From positions 508,452 through 572,451 of the forward strand of contig DIUZ01000026.1 of assembly GCA_002423205.1 (NCBI GenBank): a DNA stretch of 64,000 nucleotides. Direction: 5' to 3'. Within the stretch, counting starts at the first letter, position 1; each line of letters begins with the position of its first letter. Below, piece by piece: positions 1-7,831 of this stretch. Position numbers and translations under genes: made by a program. Source of the stretch: Micavibrio sp. UBA6145 (GTDB taxonomy: Bacteria; Pseudomonadota; Alphaproteobacteria; Micavibrionales; UBA1664). The notes below the pieces were generated by a model that was not told the DNA's origin, did no database searches, and saw only the letters and a list, made by a program, of their open reading frames with translations.

Positions 1-545
1 AACCCTTCCCCAGCATGCCCGTGAATTTCTGGAACGACGAAGGCAACGCCAAATACAAGGCCGCGTATTTTGAACGCTTCGACAATATCTGGTGCCACGG
101 CGACTGGGTCGAACGCACCAATAACGGCGGCTGGATCATCCATGGCCGTTCCGACGCAACCCTAAAGCCCGGCGGCGTACGTATCGGCACGGCAGAGATT
201 TACCGTCAGGTCGAACAGGTGCCGGAAGTCCTGGAATCCATCGCCATCGGCCAGATGTGGGACGGGGATCAACGCATCATCCTGTTCGTGCGCCTGCGCG
301 AGGGTGTTGAATTGAACGACGATCTGCAAAAACGCATCAAAGACCAGATTAAAAAGGGCGCATCACCGCGCCACGTCCCGGCGAAAATTCTGGCTGTCTC
401 CGACATCCCGCGCACCAAGTCAGGCAAGATCACTGAACTGGCCGTGCGTGACATCGTCCATGGTCGTCCGATCCGCAACGTAGAGGCTTTGGCAAATCCC
501 GCCGCGCTGGACCTGTACAAAAATCTTACAGAGTTGCAATCCTGA
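1..545 (+). CDS. aacS: Acetoacetyl-CoA synthetase, C-terminal part (5' end outside window)
   Basis: This is the C-terminal part of an ANL-superfamily acyl-CoA ligase, open at the left edge; the frame runs through base 3 without a start, so the ATG at 15 is internal. The segment reading PSMPVNFWND, then AYFERFDNIWCHGDW and the hinge region with GRSDATLKPGGVRIGTAEIY, matches the acetoacetate-CoA ligase subfamily. The C-terminal catalytic lysine lies in the PRTKSGKITE motif near residue 145 of the visible part. The enzyme would activate acetoacetate with ATP and CoA, linking ketone-body or PHB breakdown to acetyl-CoA. Its 3' end overlaps the convergent cysQ by about 20 bases. Other short-chain acyl-CoA synthetases are the alternative, but the PSMPV..FWND stretch favours AacS. 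Confidence 0.88.
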   Translation, partial: PFPSMPVNFWNDEGNAKYKAAYFERFDNIWCHGDWVERTNNGGWIIHGRSDATLKPGGVRIGTAEIYRQVEQVPEVLESIAIGQMWDGDQRIILFVRLREGVELNDDLQKRIKDQIKKGASPRHVPAKILAVSDIPRTKSGKITELAVRDIVHGRPIRNVEALANPAALDLYKNLTELQS

Positions 546-1314
546 ACGCATCGCGGCTGCCCGCGATGAAGCCGTCATTCTGAAACTTGCGGTGAATTTT
601 GCCGTATTGGATAGGCTGCCTGGTGTTGAGGTCCAGCACCGCGCCGCCCGCTTCGCGGATGATGATGTCGCCCGCCGCCGTATCCCATTCCGACGTATGG
701 CCAAGGCGCGGATACAGATCAAAATCACCCTGTGCCAGCATGCAGAATTTAAGGCTGCTCTGGCGTTTGTATCGTTGTGCGATCTGATGCGCGCCGATAA
801 ACGGCTCCAGCACCACCGGTTCGGCTGATCGCACGCCCGACAGAATATGATAACCCTCATCCGGCGTTGCGCGCATGTTGATGCGCACGGCCTCGCCGTT
901 GATAAAACGATACGCACCGCACCCCGCCATCGCGTACCAGCTCTCATTGAACGCAGGCGCGTGGATGACGCCCAACACGGGTTCGCCCTTGTCGATCAGC
1001 GCGATGTTGACGGTAAAATCCTTGAACCCCGCGATAAACGCGCGCGTCCCATCCAGCGCATCGACCAGCCAGAACGGATCATCGGATAAAACATAACGCG
1101 CGCCCGCATGCGCGGCCTCTTCGGCGACGATGGTGTGGGGTGCAATACTGCGCAGCGCAGCAACAACAATATCCTCAGCCGCTTTATCGGTATCGGTGAC
1201 CGGTGATCCGTCGTTCTTGCGGATGACGGCACCGCCCATGCCCCAATCAGTCATAATACGTGCGCCAGCCGCGTGGGCTGCGTCCATAACCGCTGCAAGA
1301 ACATGATTGTCCAC
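526..1314 (-). CDS. cysQ: 3'(2'),5'-bisphosphate nucleotidase CysQ (inositol monophosphatase family)
   Basis: A 262-residue member of the Mg-dependent, Li-sensitive phosphatase superfamily. Visible motifs are DGSPVTDTD (residues 35-43), the metal-binding pair E65-E66, D85-ALD88-GT90 and, towards the C-terminus, EWDTAAGD. This set, with TAAGD and an expected length near 260, fits CysQ, which removes the 3' phosphate of PAP/PAPS produced in sulfate assimilation. The start is a GTG at 1314 preceded by AGAGG seven bases upstream. It converges on and slightly overlaps the aacS 3' end. Inositol-1-monophosphatase or histidinol phosphatase are weaker alternatives from the same superfamily. Confidence 0.85.
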   Translation of the reverse strand: MDNHVLAAVMDAAHAAGARIMTDWGMGGAVIRKNDGSPVTDTDKAAEDIVVAALRSIAPHTIVAEEAAHAGARYVLSDDPFWLVDALDGTRAFIAGFKDFTVNIALIDKGEPVLGVIHAPAFNESWYAMAGCGAYRFINGEAVRINMRATPDEGYHILSGVRSAEPVVLEPFIGAHQIAQRYKRQSSLKFCMLAQGDFDLYPRLGHTSEWDTAAGDIIIREAGGAVLDLNTRQPIQYGKIHRKFQNDGFIAGSRDAFRIATL

Positions 1315-1390
1315 GTTAATACCTCTTTATAGCCCGTCTGTTTTGGCGTAGTTTGGACAACTCCACAAGCCTTCAAGGAAACTGATTTCC

Positions 1391-2161
1391 ATGACCAAAA
1401 AATCCGCCACTGAAAAAGCCCCTGAGGCGCAAGGCCAGTTGCCTTTGTTTTATTCCAAGCCCACGCTGCTCGACGCTGTCCAGCACGCCGACATGGGTGC
1501 CGCCAAGGATATCGGTTTTGCCTTCGCCGCCAAGGTCAACGCTGTGCCGCTCAACCTGGTTGAATTCCCGCAGGCCGCGCATTTCTATCCCATCGCCTTC
1601 GCCCGTGACGCCGTTGCAACGCCGGTGGCGGTTGTTGGTGTGCGCGATAACGAAAACCTTTTCGTAAACGCCAACGGCCAGTGGCAGGAAAATGCCTATA
1701 TCCCGGCTTATGTCCGCCGCTACCCGTTCATCCTGTCCGAAAGCCCGGACGGCCAGCAGCTGTCCCTGTGCATTGACGATGCGCCGGGCATGATGGTTGC
1801 CGGCGGCCCCGACCGCTTCTTTGAAGAAAACAAGGAACCGACCCAGCTGGCCCGCAACGCCATGGAATTCTGCCGCTCCTACCACATCGCGGCCCAGCAC
1901 ACGCAGGGCTTCGGCCAGGCGCTGATCGCGGCGGATGTGCTTGTCGACCGTACAGCCGAAATGACCCTGAAAAACGGCCAGCGCGTCAGCTTTTCGGGTT
2001 TCCGCATCATCGACGAAGAACGCTTCAACAAACTGCCTGAAAAGACGCTTGTTGAATGGCGTACCAAGGGCTGGCTGGCCGGCGCATACGCGCACCTGTT
2101 CTCGGGCATGCACTGGGGTGATATCACCCGCATGGTCGCGGAACGCACCCCGGCCAAGTAA
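1391..2161 (+). CDS. SapC family protein
   Basis: A 256-residue soluble protein with no signal peptide. Segments around residues 45-130 (PLNLVEFPQAAHFYPIAF, YIPAYVRRYPF, LCIDDAP) and FFEENKEPT near 143 match the SapC-like family that is common in Alphaproteobacteria, typically about 240-250 residues. The family takes its name from a Campylobacter S-layer locus gene, but its biochemical role is not established, so none is assigned here. The gene is monocistronic: cysQ is divergent upstream and a strong intrinsic terminator follows immediately. The start ATG at 1391 is preceded by AAGGAAACTG, giving a good AAGGA ribosome binding site. Confidence 0.78.
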   Translation: MTKKSATEKAPEAQGQLPLFYSKPTLLDAVQHADMGAAKDIGFAFAAKVNAVPLNLVEFPQAAHFYPIAFARDAVATPVAVVGVRDNENLFVNANGQWQENAYIPAYVRRYPFILSESPDGQQLSLCIDDAPGMMVAGGPDRFFEENKEPTQLARNAMEFCRSYHIAAQHTQGFGQALIAADVLVDRTAEMTLKNGQRVSFSGFRIIDEERFNKLPEKTLVEWRTKGWLAGAYAHLFSGMHWGDITRMVAERTPAK

Positions 2162-2182
2162 GCCTTTGACCCCTATTAAAGA

Positions 2183-2210
2183 AACCGGCCTTCAAAGGCC
2201 GGTTTTTTGT
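2183..2210 (+). terminator. Intrinsic terminator after the SapC-like gene
   Basis: The inverted repeat AACCGGCCTT/AAAGGCCGGTT with a very short loop is followed by a run of six T residues. It lies about 20 bases past the stop codon of the SapC-like gene, in the right orientation to end that transcript. Confidence 0.88.
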
Positions 2211-2220
2211 TACTAAGCTT

Positions 2221-2249
2221 TTGACAGTACGGCGTCCGGCGTGGTTCAA
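2221..2249 (+). promoter_or_regulatory. Putative promoter of tRNA-Arg
   Basis: A perfect -35 hexamer TTGACA (2221-2226) is followed after 17 bases by GTTCAA (2244-2249), a poor -10. Transcription would begin some 7 bases before the mature tRNA. The -35 match and its position support it; the weak -10 limits confidence. Confidence 0.45.
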
Positions 2250-2262
2250 CTGCCCTTGATAC

Positions 2263-2339
2263 GCACCCGTAGCTCAGCTGGATAGAGCGCCGGTTTCCGA
2301 AACCGTAGGTCGCAGGTTCGAGTCCTGCCGGGTGCGCCA
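2263..2339 (+). tRNA. tRNA-Arg (anticodon CCG)
   Basis: A 77-base cloverleaf with acceptor stem GCACCCG/CGGGTGC, D-arm GCTC..GAGC, anticodon loop TTCCGAA (anticodon CCG, reading CGG) and T-arm GCAGG-TTCGAGT-CCTGC. The 3' CCA is encoded. The outermost anticodon-stem pair appears to be a C-T mismatch, the rest pair cleanly. Confidence 0.95.
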
Positions 2340-2360
2340 CCCTAAAATTGAGGGCGATTG

Positions 2361-2669
2361 ATGATATTCAAAGAACGTGTTGGTCTGGCGATCACGGTTA
2401 TACTTGCGGGTATGTGCGTTACACGTGGCGTGTATGCGCTTCTGCGAAACAGTTACTGGGTATCACCAAAATACAGCCCTGCCGTCCTGATGGACGGTGC
2501 CGGCGTTAAAGCCTGGGCTATGGCGCAGTTCGCGCTGGCAATCGCCGTATTCGGCGGTTGGCTCTTTTCCCGCCCCGTTCACCGCAAAGCGGGGATGCTT
2601 GTGGCGGGTCTGGGACTGCTTGCAGCCATCAGCCTGTTTGCCGCCAGCACCTACCTCGACGCACGCTGA
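2361..2669 (+). CDS. Small membrane protein, unknown function
   Basis: A 102-residue protein with three hydrophobic stretches (about residues 8-27, 49-68 and 78-97) separated by short polar turns including an RPVHRK loop, so it is probably an inner-membrane protein. I do not recognise a family. The ATG at 2361 is chosen over the overlapping TTG at 2358 because AGGG lies at a normal distance from it. It follows tRNA-Arg by 21 bases with no terminator between them, so it may be read from the tRNA promoter; this is inference. Confidence 0.6.
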   Translation: MIFKERVGLAITVILAGMCVTRGVYALLRNSYWVSPKYSPAVLMDGAGVKAWAMAQFALAIAVFGGWLFSRPVHRKAGMLVAGLGLLAAISLFAASTYLDAR

Positions 2670-2692
2670 ACCTGATAAGTTTCAACGGGTTT

Positions 2693-3058
2693 TTATCGGA
2701 CAACGCTCAGTTTTGTGACATGCCGGACATTGTCGTTAAGTGCAAGCACCATGTTGTAGACCCAGTGTCTCAGCTCTTCGGAAGGCAATTCCGCTATAGC
2801 ATGGGCAATGCTCATGGTTTTGGTATCAGGACCGGTCGTTGATAGGGATGTGTCCTGCCCGAAGAAATAGCCCACCGGTACGGAAAACATCTCTGCGCAT
2901 TTCTGAAGTTTTTCTGGCGCAATGCGTGTGGAACCGGATTCATATTTCTGAATCTGCTGAAACGTAACCCCCAGCCACTGGCCAAGACATTCCTGGCTGA
3001 TGCGTTTGTTTTGACGGATTTTACGAAGCCGCGTGCCGAGTTCTTCATCGAATGACAT
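2693..3058 (-). CDS. XRE-family transcriptional regulator (121 aa)
   Basis: Residues 8-62 form a Cro/C1-type helix-turn-helix: GTRLRKIRQNKRISQECLGQ, then WLGVTFQQIQKYESGSTRIA and a closing helix reading LQKCAEMFSVPVGYFF. The remaining 55 residues are an undefined tail with a short amphipathic helix (AELPSEELRHWVYNMVLALN). Such architecture is typical of phage-type repressors and of many alphaproteobacterial chromosomal regulators. The RBS AGGGGGA precedes the ATG by six bases. It is divergent from the larger regulator at 3192, and the intergenic region carries an inverted repeat, so one or both may act there. Confidence 0.82.
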   Translation of the reverse strand: MSFDEELGTRLRKIRQNKRISQECLGQWLGVTFQQIQKYESGSTRIAPEKLQKCAEMFSVPVGYFFGQDTSLSTTGPDTKTMSIAHAIAELPSEELRHWVYNMVLALNDNVRHVTKLSVVR

Positions 3059-3137
3059 GTTGCATCCCCCTGATGTCTTGATTGTGCTTTAAAATATAAC
3101 CGTAAATCCAAGCGCTTGCGACTTTTTCGGGAAAAAC

Positions 3138-3173
3138 TTGATTTCTGTTTACTCAATCAACCGCACGTATAAT
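3138..3173 (+). promoter_or_regulatory. Promoter with overlapping inverted repeat (candidate operator)
   Basis: A perfect TATAAT -10 (3168-3173) has a weak -35 (CTGTTT, 3145-3150). The 6-base inverted repeat TTGATT (3138-3143)/AATCAA (3155-3160) spans that -35 region, a layout expected of a repressor site. Transcription would start only about 12 bases before the ATG at 3192, which lacks a clear RBS. Binding by a neighbouring XRE protein is inference. Confidence 0.5.
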
Positions 3174-3191
3174 CATTATCCTTATTAAGAA

Positions 3192-3896
3192 ATGGTGACG
3201 GGTTTGGAACTGAAAAAAGGCAACCAGATTGCAGCAGCAAGGGCGCTTTTGGGGTGGGATCAGAAAGACATCGCTGAGCGTGTCGGTGTTACTGTCGCTG
3301 CCATATCGAAAATCGAGAAAGGTGATAGCAAAGGCAAAAGCGTCACGCTCGAGAAAATTCATGCCGCCTTTGAAGGGGCTGGCGTTGAGTTTACGAAAAG
3401 TGGCGTACGCCTTGAGAGGCGTGCAGTTCGCGTATTTGAAGGACTAAAAGGATTTATAGACTTCTTTGATGAAGTGTATTGGCACCTTAAAGAAACAAGA
3501 AATCCTGACGTTTGTATTAGCAACGTCGACGAAAATCAGTTCGATTTGATGCCGAGAACGCATTTTGAAATGCATAAGAAAAGAATTTTAGCGCTCAACC
3601 TTGGTGTAAAATACAAAGTGCTGACGCGACGTGGAGACCTGTATTTTCCGGCAGCAGAATATGCGGAATACAGATGGTCGCCTGAAGGCACATTTTTTTC
3701 TGTTCCTCACTACATTTACGGCGACAGGATAGCCATGATGCTGTTTGGAAAAAATCCGCGTATTTATATACTTAATGAAAAAGAAATTACCGACATGTAT
3801 CGCCGCCAATTTGAGGAGATGTGGGGTAAATCAATCAAACCTGTTGGTAAGGTAGTGACAGTCAAACCAGAGCATGAAAGCTTGATACATAAATAA
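3192..3896 (+). CDS. XRE-type HTH regulator with TrmB/PLD-like effector domain (paralogue A)
   Basis: A 234-residue protein. Residues about 10-60 are an HTH of Cro/C1 type (AAARALLGWDQKDIAERVGV, then VAAISKIEKGDSKG). Residues about 75-225 form a second domain with FIDFFDEVYWHLKE, PDVCISNVDEN and YIYGDRIAMMLF, ending in a helix YRRQFEEMWGK. The same marks recur in the protein at 4898-5557, so the two are paralogues. The second domain resembles the sugar-sensing PLD-like half of TrmB-type regulators by pattern (YIYGD..A...F, then a terminal R..FE..W helix); this assignment is tentative. It abuts, without any spacer, the convergent methyltransferase gene. The lower GC content than flanking genes suggests acquisition. 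Confidence 0.72.
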   Translation: MVTGLELKKGNQIAAARALLGWDQKDIAERVGVTVAAISKIEKGDSKGKSVTLEKIHAAFEGAGVEFTKSGVRLERRAVRVFEGLKGFIDFFDEVYWHLKETRNPDVCISNVDENQFDLMPRTHFEMHKKRILALNLGVKYKVLTRRGDLYFPAAEYAEYRWSPEGTFFSVPHYIYGDRIAMMLFGKNPRIYILNEKEITDMYRRQFEEMWGKSIKPVGKVVTVKPEHESLIHK

Positions 3897-4895
3897 TTAC
3901 TTTGTCGCGACCAAAAGCGCGATAGGGCGATCGTCCGTAAGAAAGGCACGAGAAAAACCTGCAGCCTTGGCTGCTAACAAAACCGTGTCGGGTGTGAATT
4001 TATAAATATTAATGGCGTTGAACGCCCTGCCCGCGGGAATTTTCACGCGCTGGCCGTAGAGGATAAAATCCTGATCCCTGCCGGAAATAAGATAGTGTGC
4101 ATATTGTCCCACTTCTGCGTGCCAGACAGGTTTATGCGTCCATCTTTCGGGTGTAAAATTGCCGTAAACAAGATTGCGACGTTTCGCATTGTGCAGAATG
4201 CTTAAAACTTTGCGTGACGAAAGGGGTACATCATAGGCGCGCATCAGCGCGTCTTGGTTATGTTCGGTATCAATACTCAAGAAAAGACTGTCACCGTCAT
4301 TACAGCAATCGGCCAAGGATGACAGGTTTTGTATTAGTCGCGGCAACGGTGCCTCACCTGGTTTGCCCTCCATATTACCGATGGATATGCCCCACATGAC
4401 AAAACCGGTCTTCTCGCGGCCTTCCTTAGCGATGTTTGGGTGAATATAATCTTCGTATCGAACGGATGTTTTTATCTGGAGAGACTGTTCAACCAATCCG
4501 GCCGCCTGGTCGGCGTGCAGGGCGCTGATATCGACGGCCGTATACTGTTTGGCGTGTACCAAAAACGGCAATGTCTTTTGTGAAATGCTCTGTGCGCTGC
4601 CGGGGCCTAATTCAACGATATTGACGATGCTGCGCAGAATGGCTTGGACACCTGAAACATTCAGGGCACCGCGAACAGCTTTCACATCCATTGACGTTGG
4701 GTAATAGCCGTCATACTTGGTTATCTGGTTCCAGATTTCCGTGCCACCTGCAGGGTCTTCCGGACGATCAGCATCAGCATACGACCATTTCTCCATATGG
4801 CCCTGCCGCGTGAGGCTGAAAAGCTCCAGTAAATCCTGTGCGAGCTCATCTGGTTGCTCGAGTATTTGCTTCTTGGGAAAGGCGAGGACGGACAT
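3897..4895 (-). CDS. EgtD-family SAM-dependent methyltransferase
   Basis: A 332-residue protein of the family of EgtD, the histidine N-alpha-trimethyltransferase (DUF2260). YYPTSMD at 64-70 corresponds to the family's YYPTR.E element, and the SAM-binding glycine motif is IVELGPGS (93-100). A further acidic SAM-pocket motif follows (YTAVDISALHADQAA). The C-terminal third (NIYKFTPDTVLLAAKAAGFS) is also typical. No ergothioneine partner gene (EgtB-like FGE/DinB, EgtE) is nearby, so the substrate may not be histidine. It lies 2 bases downstream of the HTH gene starting at 5557, in one apparent operon. True EgtD is similar in length; the second YYPTR residue change (R to S) is worth noting. Confidence 0.75.
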   Translation of the reverse strand: MSVLAFPKKQILEQPDELAQDLLELFSLTRQGHMEKWSYADADRPEDPAGGTEIWNQITKYDGYYPTSMDVKAVRGALNVSGVQAILRSIVNIVELGPGSAQSISQKTLPFLVHAKQYTAVDISALHADQAAGLVEQSLQIKTSVRYEDYIHPNIAKEGREKTGFVMWGISIGNMEGKPGEAPLPRLIQNLSSLADCCNDGDSLFLSIDTEHNQDALMRAYDVPLSSRKVLSILHNAKRRNLVYGNFTPERWTHKPVWHAEVGQYAHYLISGRDQDFILYGQRVKIPAGRAFNAINIYKFTPDTVLLAAKAAGFSRAFLTDDRPIALLVATK

Positions 4896-4897
4896 GA

Positions 4898-5557
4898 TCA
4901 GTGCACCGGCCTGCCGTTTTTCCAGCTGGTTTCAAACATACGGCGCAGGGCGCTGCTGACTTTCGTGCTATCAACTAGCGTGACTGTAACAGCGTCTTCT
5001 TCGAAATCGATGAAGGCAGTTTTGTCGCCGTATATATAAACGCAGGTATCGGCAAACTCATCTTTGCTTATATAGCGAAATTCGCAATAGGTGGACGTAC
5101 CGACATTTGTGTCGGTTTCCTTGATGAGTGCGCGGTATCGCGGTTTGGGATCAATGGCATTAACACGCTCGACATGGGCAGCCGCATTGGCACTGGTCCA
5201 TTTTAAAAACAGACTGTCGTCATTATTGGCGATGCAGACATCGGCATCAGGCCGGATCTTGATGACGTTGTAAACATCATCAAGAAATTTTTTGAAACCT
5301 GATGCTCCGGTAAAATAGGAGACTGTGCTCACACGCGGGCGCACGCCACCTTCATCGGTGATTTCGACGCCGGCGGTGGTAAAGGCGCCCAATATCTTGG
5401 CCATGGTGCGGGCGTTCGGCTCGCTTGCCCCGTCGCCTTTTTCAATAGCAGCAATGGTATTGGACACGACTCCGGCCTTTTCAGCCAGATCGTCTCGGGA
5501 CCAGTTCAACCAGGCCCGGGCCGCACGTAATTGATTTGCAAGGATATTTGGCGTCAT
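4898..5557 (-). CDS. XRE-type HTH regulator with TrmB/PLD-like effector domain (paralogue B)
   Basis: A 219-residue protein with an N-terminal Cro/C1-type HTH (about residues 7-65: LRAARAWLNWSRDDLAEKAG, then SNTIAAIEKGDG). Its C-terminal domain carries FKKFLDDVYNVIKI, DADVCIANNDDSLF, YIYGDKTAFIDF and a final LRRMFETSWKNGRPV, matching paralogue A position for position. The stop codon lies 2 bases before the methyltransferase start, so the two are cotranscribed and probably coupled. The upstream region carries repeated TTGGT/ACCAA elements. It is likely an autoregulating sensor-regulator of the methyltransferase; the ligand is unknown. Confidence 0.75.
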   Translation of the reverse strand: MTPNILANQLRAARAWLNWSRDDLAEKAGVVSNTIAAIEKGDGASEPNARTMAKILGAFTTAGVEITDEGGVRPRVSTVSYFTGASGFKKFLDDVYNVIKIRPDADVCIANNDDSLFLKWTSANAAAHVERVNAIDPKPRYRALIKETDTNVGTSTYCEFRYISKDEFADTCVYIYGDKTAFIDFEEDAVTVTLVDSTKVSSALRRMFETSWKNGRPVH

Positions 5558-5576
5558 GGCCCCTTATTAACATCTA

Positions 5577-5619
5577 TTTTTGGTCATTTCCACCAAAAAA
5601 GTTGCAAAAAAGACCAAAA
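5577..5619 (-). promoter_or_regulatory. Repeated TTGGT/ACCAA elements, candidate operator of the methyltransferase operon
   Basis: TTTTTGGT (5577-5584) and ACCAAAAA (5592-5599) form an inverted repeat around seven bases, and GACCAAAA (5612-5619) is a third copy that also pairs with TTTTGGTC. They lie 20-62 bases upstream of the HTH start at 5557, where a promoter would be expected. Recognition by the downstream HTH protein is inferred from position only. Confidence 0.45.
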
Positions 5620-5694
5620 TTAACTAAGTTTTAAGAGTTGGAGCCTTATAACAATGCCCAACAAGCTCAAAATGAGCGGATGAGGGGATAATCA

Positions 5695-6057
5695 ATGACC
5701 ATGTACGCAAAAGTCCAGACCGGCGAAAAAGTCGTTTTCCTGACCCGTAAGGTCGCAGCCGCGAACCAGAACGCGCTGACCGCTTATGATATGCCGTCGC
5801 CCCAGTGGTACGACGTGAAATTCCTGGTTGAGCGTATGTTCGACCTCCGCGGCGTTGTCCGCGACGCTATCGGCAAGCGTAAAGCCGCCGAACGCATGCG
5901 CCAGCGCGTTGCAGGCATGTCGGTCCGTCAGATCGTCGTCGCCGAAATTCACGGCCACAACATGGATATTGCCCTCGCATGGCATGATTACCGCGAAGCC
6001 GTCACCGCCTACCACCACATGTGGGACGTCTATCAAAAGAACCTGAAGAAATTTTAA
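5695..6057 (+). CDS. Hypothetical protein, 120 aa
   Basis: A small soluble, basic and helix-rich protein without membrane segments or a recognised domain. The middle (DLRGVVRDAIGKRKAAERMR) and the end (DYREAVTAYHHMWDVYQKN) look like helices with many charged residues. Codon use is like that of the housekeeping genes, in contrast to the AT-richer island to its left. GAGGGG lies upstream of the ATG at 5695; a second ATG at 5701 is possible. An intrinsic terminator follows about 50 bases past the stop, so the gene is a single unit. Confidence 0.6.
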   Translation: MTMYAKVQTGEKVVFLTRKVAAANQNALTAYDMPSPQWYDVKFLVERMFDLRGVVRDAIGKRKAAERMRQRVAGMSVRQIVVAEIHGHNMDIALAWHDYREAVTAYHHMWDVYQKNLKKF

Positions 6058-6104
6058 GTTTCCCCCGAAAGCACATGCCTCCCAGTGGTGTGTGCTTCAA
6101 TAGT

Positions 6105-6135
6105 AAAAGGCCCCTTCATCAGGGGCCTTTTTTAT
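6105..6135. terminator. Bidirectional terminator between the 120-aa gene and the GST gene
   Basis: AAAAGGCCCC (6105-6114) pairs with GGGGCCTTTT (6122-6131) around a 7-base loop, with T-runs on both strands. It sits between two convergent genes and can serve both. Confidence 0.85.
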
Positions 6136-6151
6136 TATTCTGTGTCGCGGA

Positions 6152-6781
6152 TCAGGCGGCAGCTTTGTATTCAACACTCTCATCCGCCAGTGCCTTCTGG
6201 AAGGCGGGGCGGTTGGTGATCTCTTGCAGAACGCGTTTGACGTTCGCGCCCAGCGTGATGGTGCCGGGCATTTTCGGGGTCCAGTTGGCAACGACCGCCA
6301 TCAGGATACCGGCAATCGTTACGGTATCGCCGGCAAGGTATGTGTTGTTCGCCAGATGCGCATCGGCTTCGTTCCAGGCCTTCTGAATATCGGCGCAGAC
6401 GAATTTCGCGATGGATTCCTGTGCCTTCGGATCATCCGACAAAGCCTTCACGCGAAAACCCACACCGTATTTCGGGTGCAGCGTGGCATTGGCCCAGCAC
6501 AGCCATTCCAGCGTGCGCGTGCGTTCCGGTCCGGATTTCGGCAAAAGGGCGGACCCTTCTTTTTCCAGCAGGTGGATCAGGATGGCCGCGCCTTCGCGCA
6601 CGACCATGCCATCATCTTCCAGCACCGGCACCTGGTGCCGCGGGTTTACTTTCAAAAGGCGCGCGTCTTTGGTCGGGCCTTGCAGTTCGGCTTTGACCAG
6701 TTCGAATTTAGCCCCGGTTTCAATCAGTGCAGCGTGGACCGCCATGGAGCAAGCGCCCGGCGAATAATAAAGCGTGTACAT
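6152..6781 (-). CDS. Glutathione S-transferase family protein
   Basis: A 209-residue protein with a thioredoxin-like N-terminal domain (MYTLYYSPGACSMAVHAALIE at the start, then NPRHQVPVLEDDG and REGAAILIHLLE, where the cis-Pro and the glutathione-contacting residues lie) and an all-helical C-terminal domain from about residue 85. The SPGACS segment near residues 8-13 is the usual beta-class site, with S or C contacting glutathione. The ATG at 6781 is preferred to the upstream GTG-type extension (to 6814) because residue 1 then aligns with the GST fold. It is followed by a shared terminator; queA and the AI-2E permease lie upstream on the same strand. Confidence 0.85.
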   Translation of the reverse strand: MYTLYYSPGACSMAVHAALIETGAKFELVKAELQGPTKDARLLKVNPRHQVPVLEDDGMVVREGAAILIHLLEKEGSALLPKSGPERTRTLEWLCWANATLHPKYGVGFRVKALSDDPKAQESIAKFVCADIQKAWNEADAHLANNTYLAGDTVTIAGILMAVVANWTPKMPGTITLGANVKRVLQEITNRPAFQKALADESVEYKAAA

Positions 6782-6817
6782 AAAGAAAGACCCCTGTCGT
6801 CGTTGATAGACCACAAG

Positions 6818-7831
6818 CTAGGCCGGGGTATTCGCCTTTTCAAGCCAGCACGCATCGCCATACGAATAAAACCGGTAACCCGCGGCAATCGCGTGTTTAT
6901 AGGCGTCCAGCATGCGTGTCCGCCCGGCGAATGCCGACACCAGCATCAAAAGGGTCGAACGCGGCAAATGGAAATTGGTCATCAGCACATCGACACAGCC
7001 GAATGTGTATCCCGGCGTGATGAAAATGCGTGTTGATCGCTCCCCCGCCTGTACCTTGCCGTCCACCACGGCGCTTTCCAGCGTGCGCATCGATGTGGTG
7101 CCCACCGCAATGACGCGTTTGGCGTTGTTGATTGCCTCCGCTGCCTCAGGCGTGATGCGCGTCCATTCGGCGTGCATGATGTGGTCGTCTGTGTCGTCCG
7201 TCTTCACGGGCAGGAACGTGCCCGCACCGACATGGAGTGTGACATGCGCGCGTTTTGCGCCGCTTGCATCAATGGCGGCCAGTAACTCAGATGTAAAGTG
7301 AAGCCCGGCCGTCGGCGCAGCCACCGAGCCAGGATGCTGCGCATACGCGGTCTGGTATGTGGTCTTATCCTGCTCCGCCGCGCGCCGGTGCATGTATGGG
7401 GGCAGGGGCAATTCGCCGTATTTATCCAGCATGGAAAACACGTCGTTGCAATTGAACGCGATCCTGACCTGGCCATCTTCGCCGCGTCCCGTAACGGTGG
7501 CGGTGAAATCATCGGCAAACACAACGGTCTGTCCGTCTTTCAGGCGTTTGGCGGGTTTGGCAAAACACAGCCATTCATTTTTGGTCAGCGCCTGGTGCAG
7601 AAGAAATTCAACCTTCACCTCGCCGCGCATCCCCATCAGCCGCGCCGGAATGACCTTGGTGTCGTTGAACACCATGACATCGCCAGCGCCGAGCAGGGAC
7701 GGGATGTCCCGCACCGACGCATCGCGCAAATTGGACCCGATATAAAGCATACGCGCGGAATCGCGCGGGTTTGCCGGCTCCGTCGCAATCGCGGATTCAG
7801 GAAGGGAGAAATCAAACAGGTCGACGCGCAT
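6818..7831 (-). CDS. queA: S-adenosylmethionine:tRNA ribosyltransferase-isomerase QueA
   Basis: A 337-residue protein, the usual length. It begins MRVDLFDFSLPESAIATEPA (lacking any extension) and contains the family blocks DVMVFNDTKVIPARL, the AAPTAGLHFTSELL segment, HVTLHVGAGTF and TNFHLPRSTLLMLVSAFAG. It adds the ribosyl part of SAM to preQ1 in the tRNA wobble position, forming epoxyqueuosine, in the cytosol. The start codon overlaps the stop of the upstream permease (TGATG), so translation is coupled. tgt, often adjacent, is not in the window. Confidence 0.97.
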   Translation of the reverse strand: MRVDLFDFSLPESAIATEPANPRDSARMLYIGSNLRDASVRDIPSLLGAGDVMVFNDTKVIPARLMGMRGEVKVEFLLHQALTKNEWLCFAKPAKRLKDGQTVVFADDFTATVTGRGEDGQVRIAFNCNDVFSMLDKYGELPLPPYMHRRAAEQDKTTYQTAYAQHPGSVAAPTAGLHFTSELLAAIDASGAKRAHVTLHVGAGTFLPVKTDDTDDHIMHAEWTRITPEAAEAINNAKRVIAVGTTSMRTLESAVVDGKVQAGERSTRIFITPGYTFGCVDVLMTNFHLPRSTLLMLVSAFAGRTRMLDAYKHAIAAGYRFYSYGDACWLEKANTPA

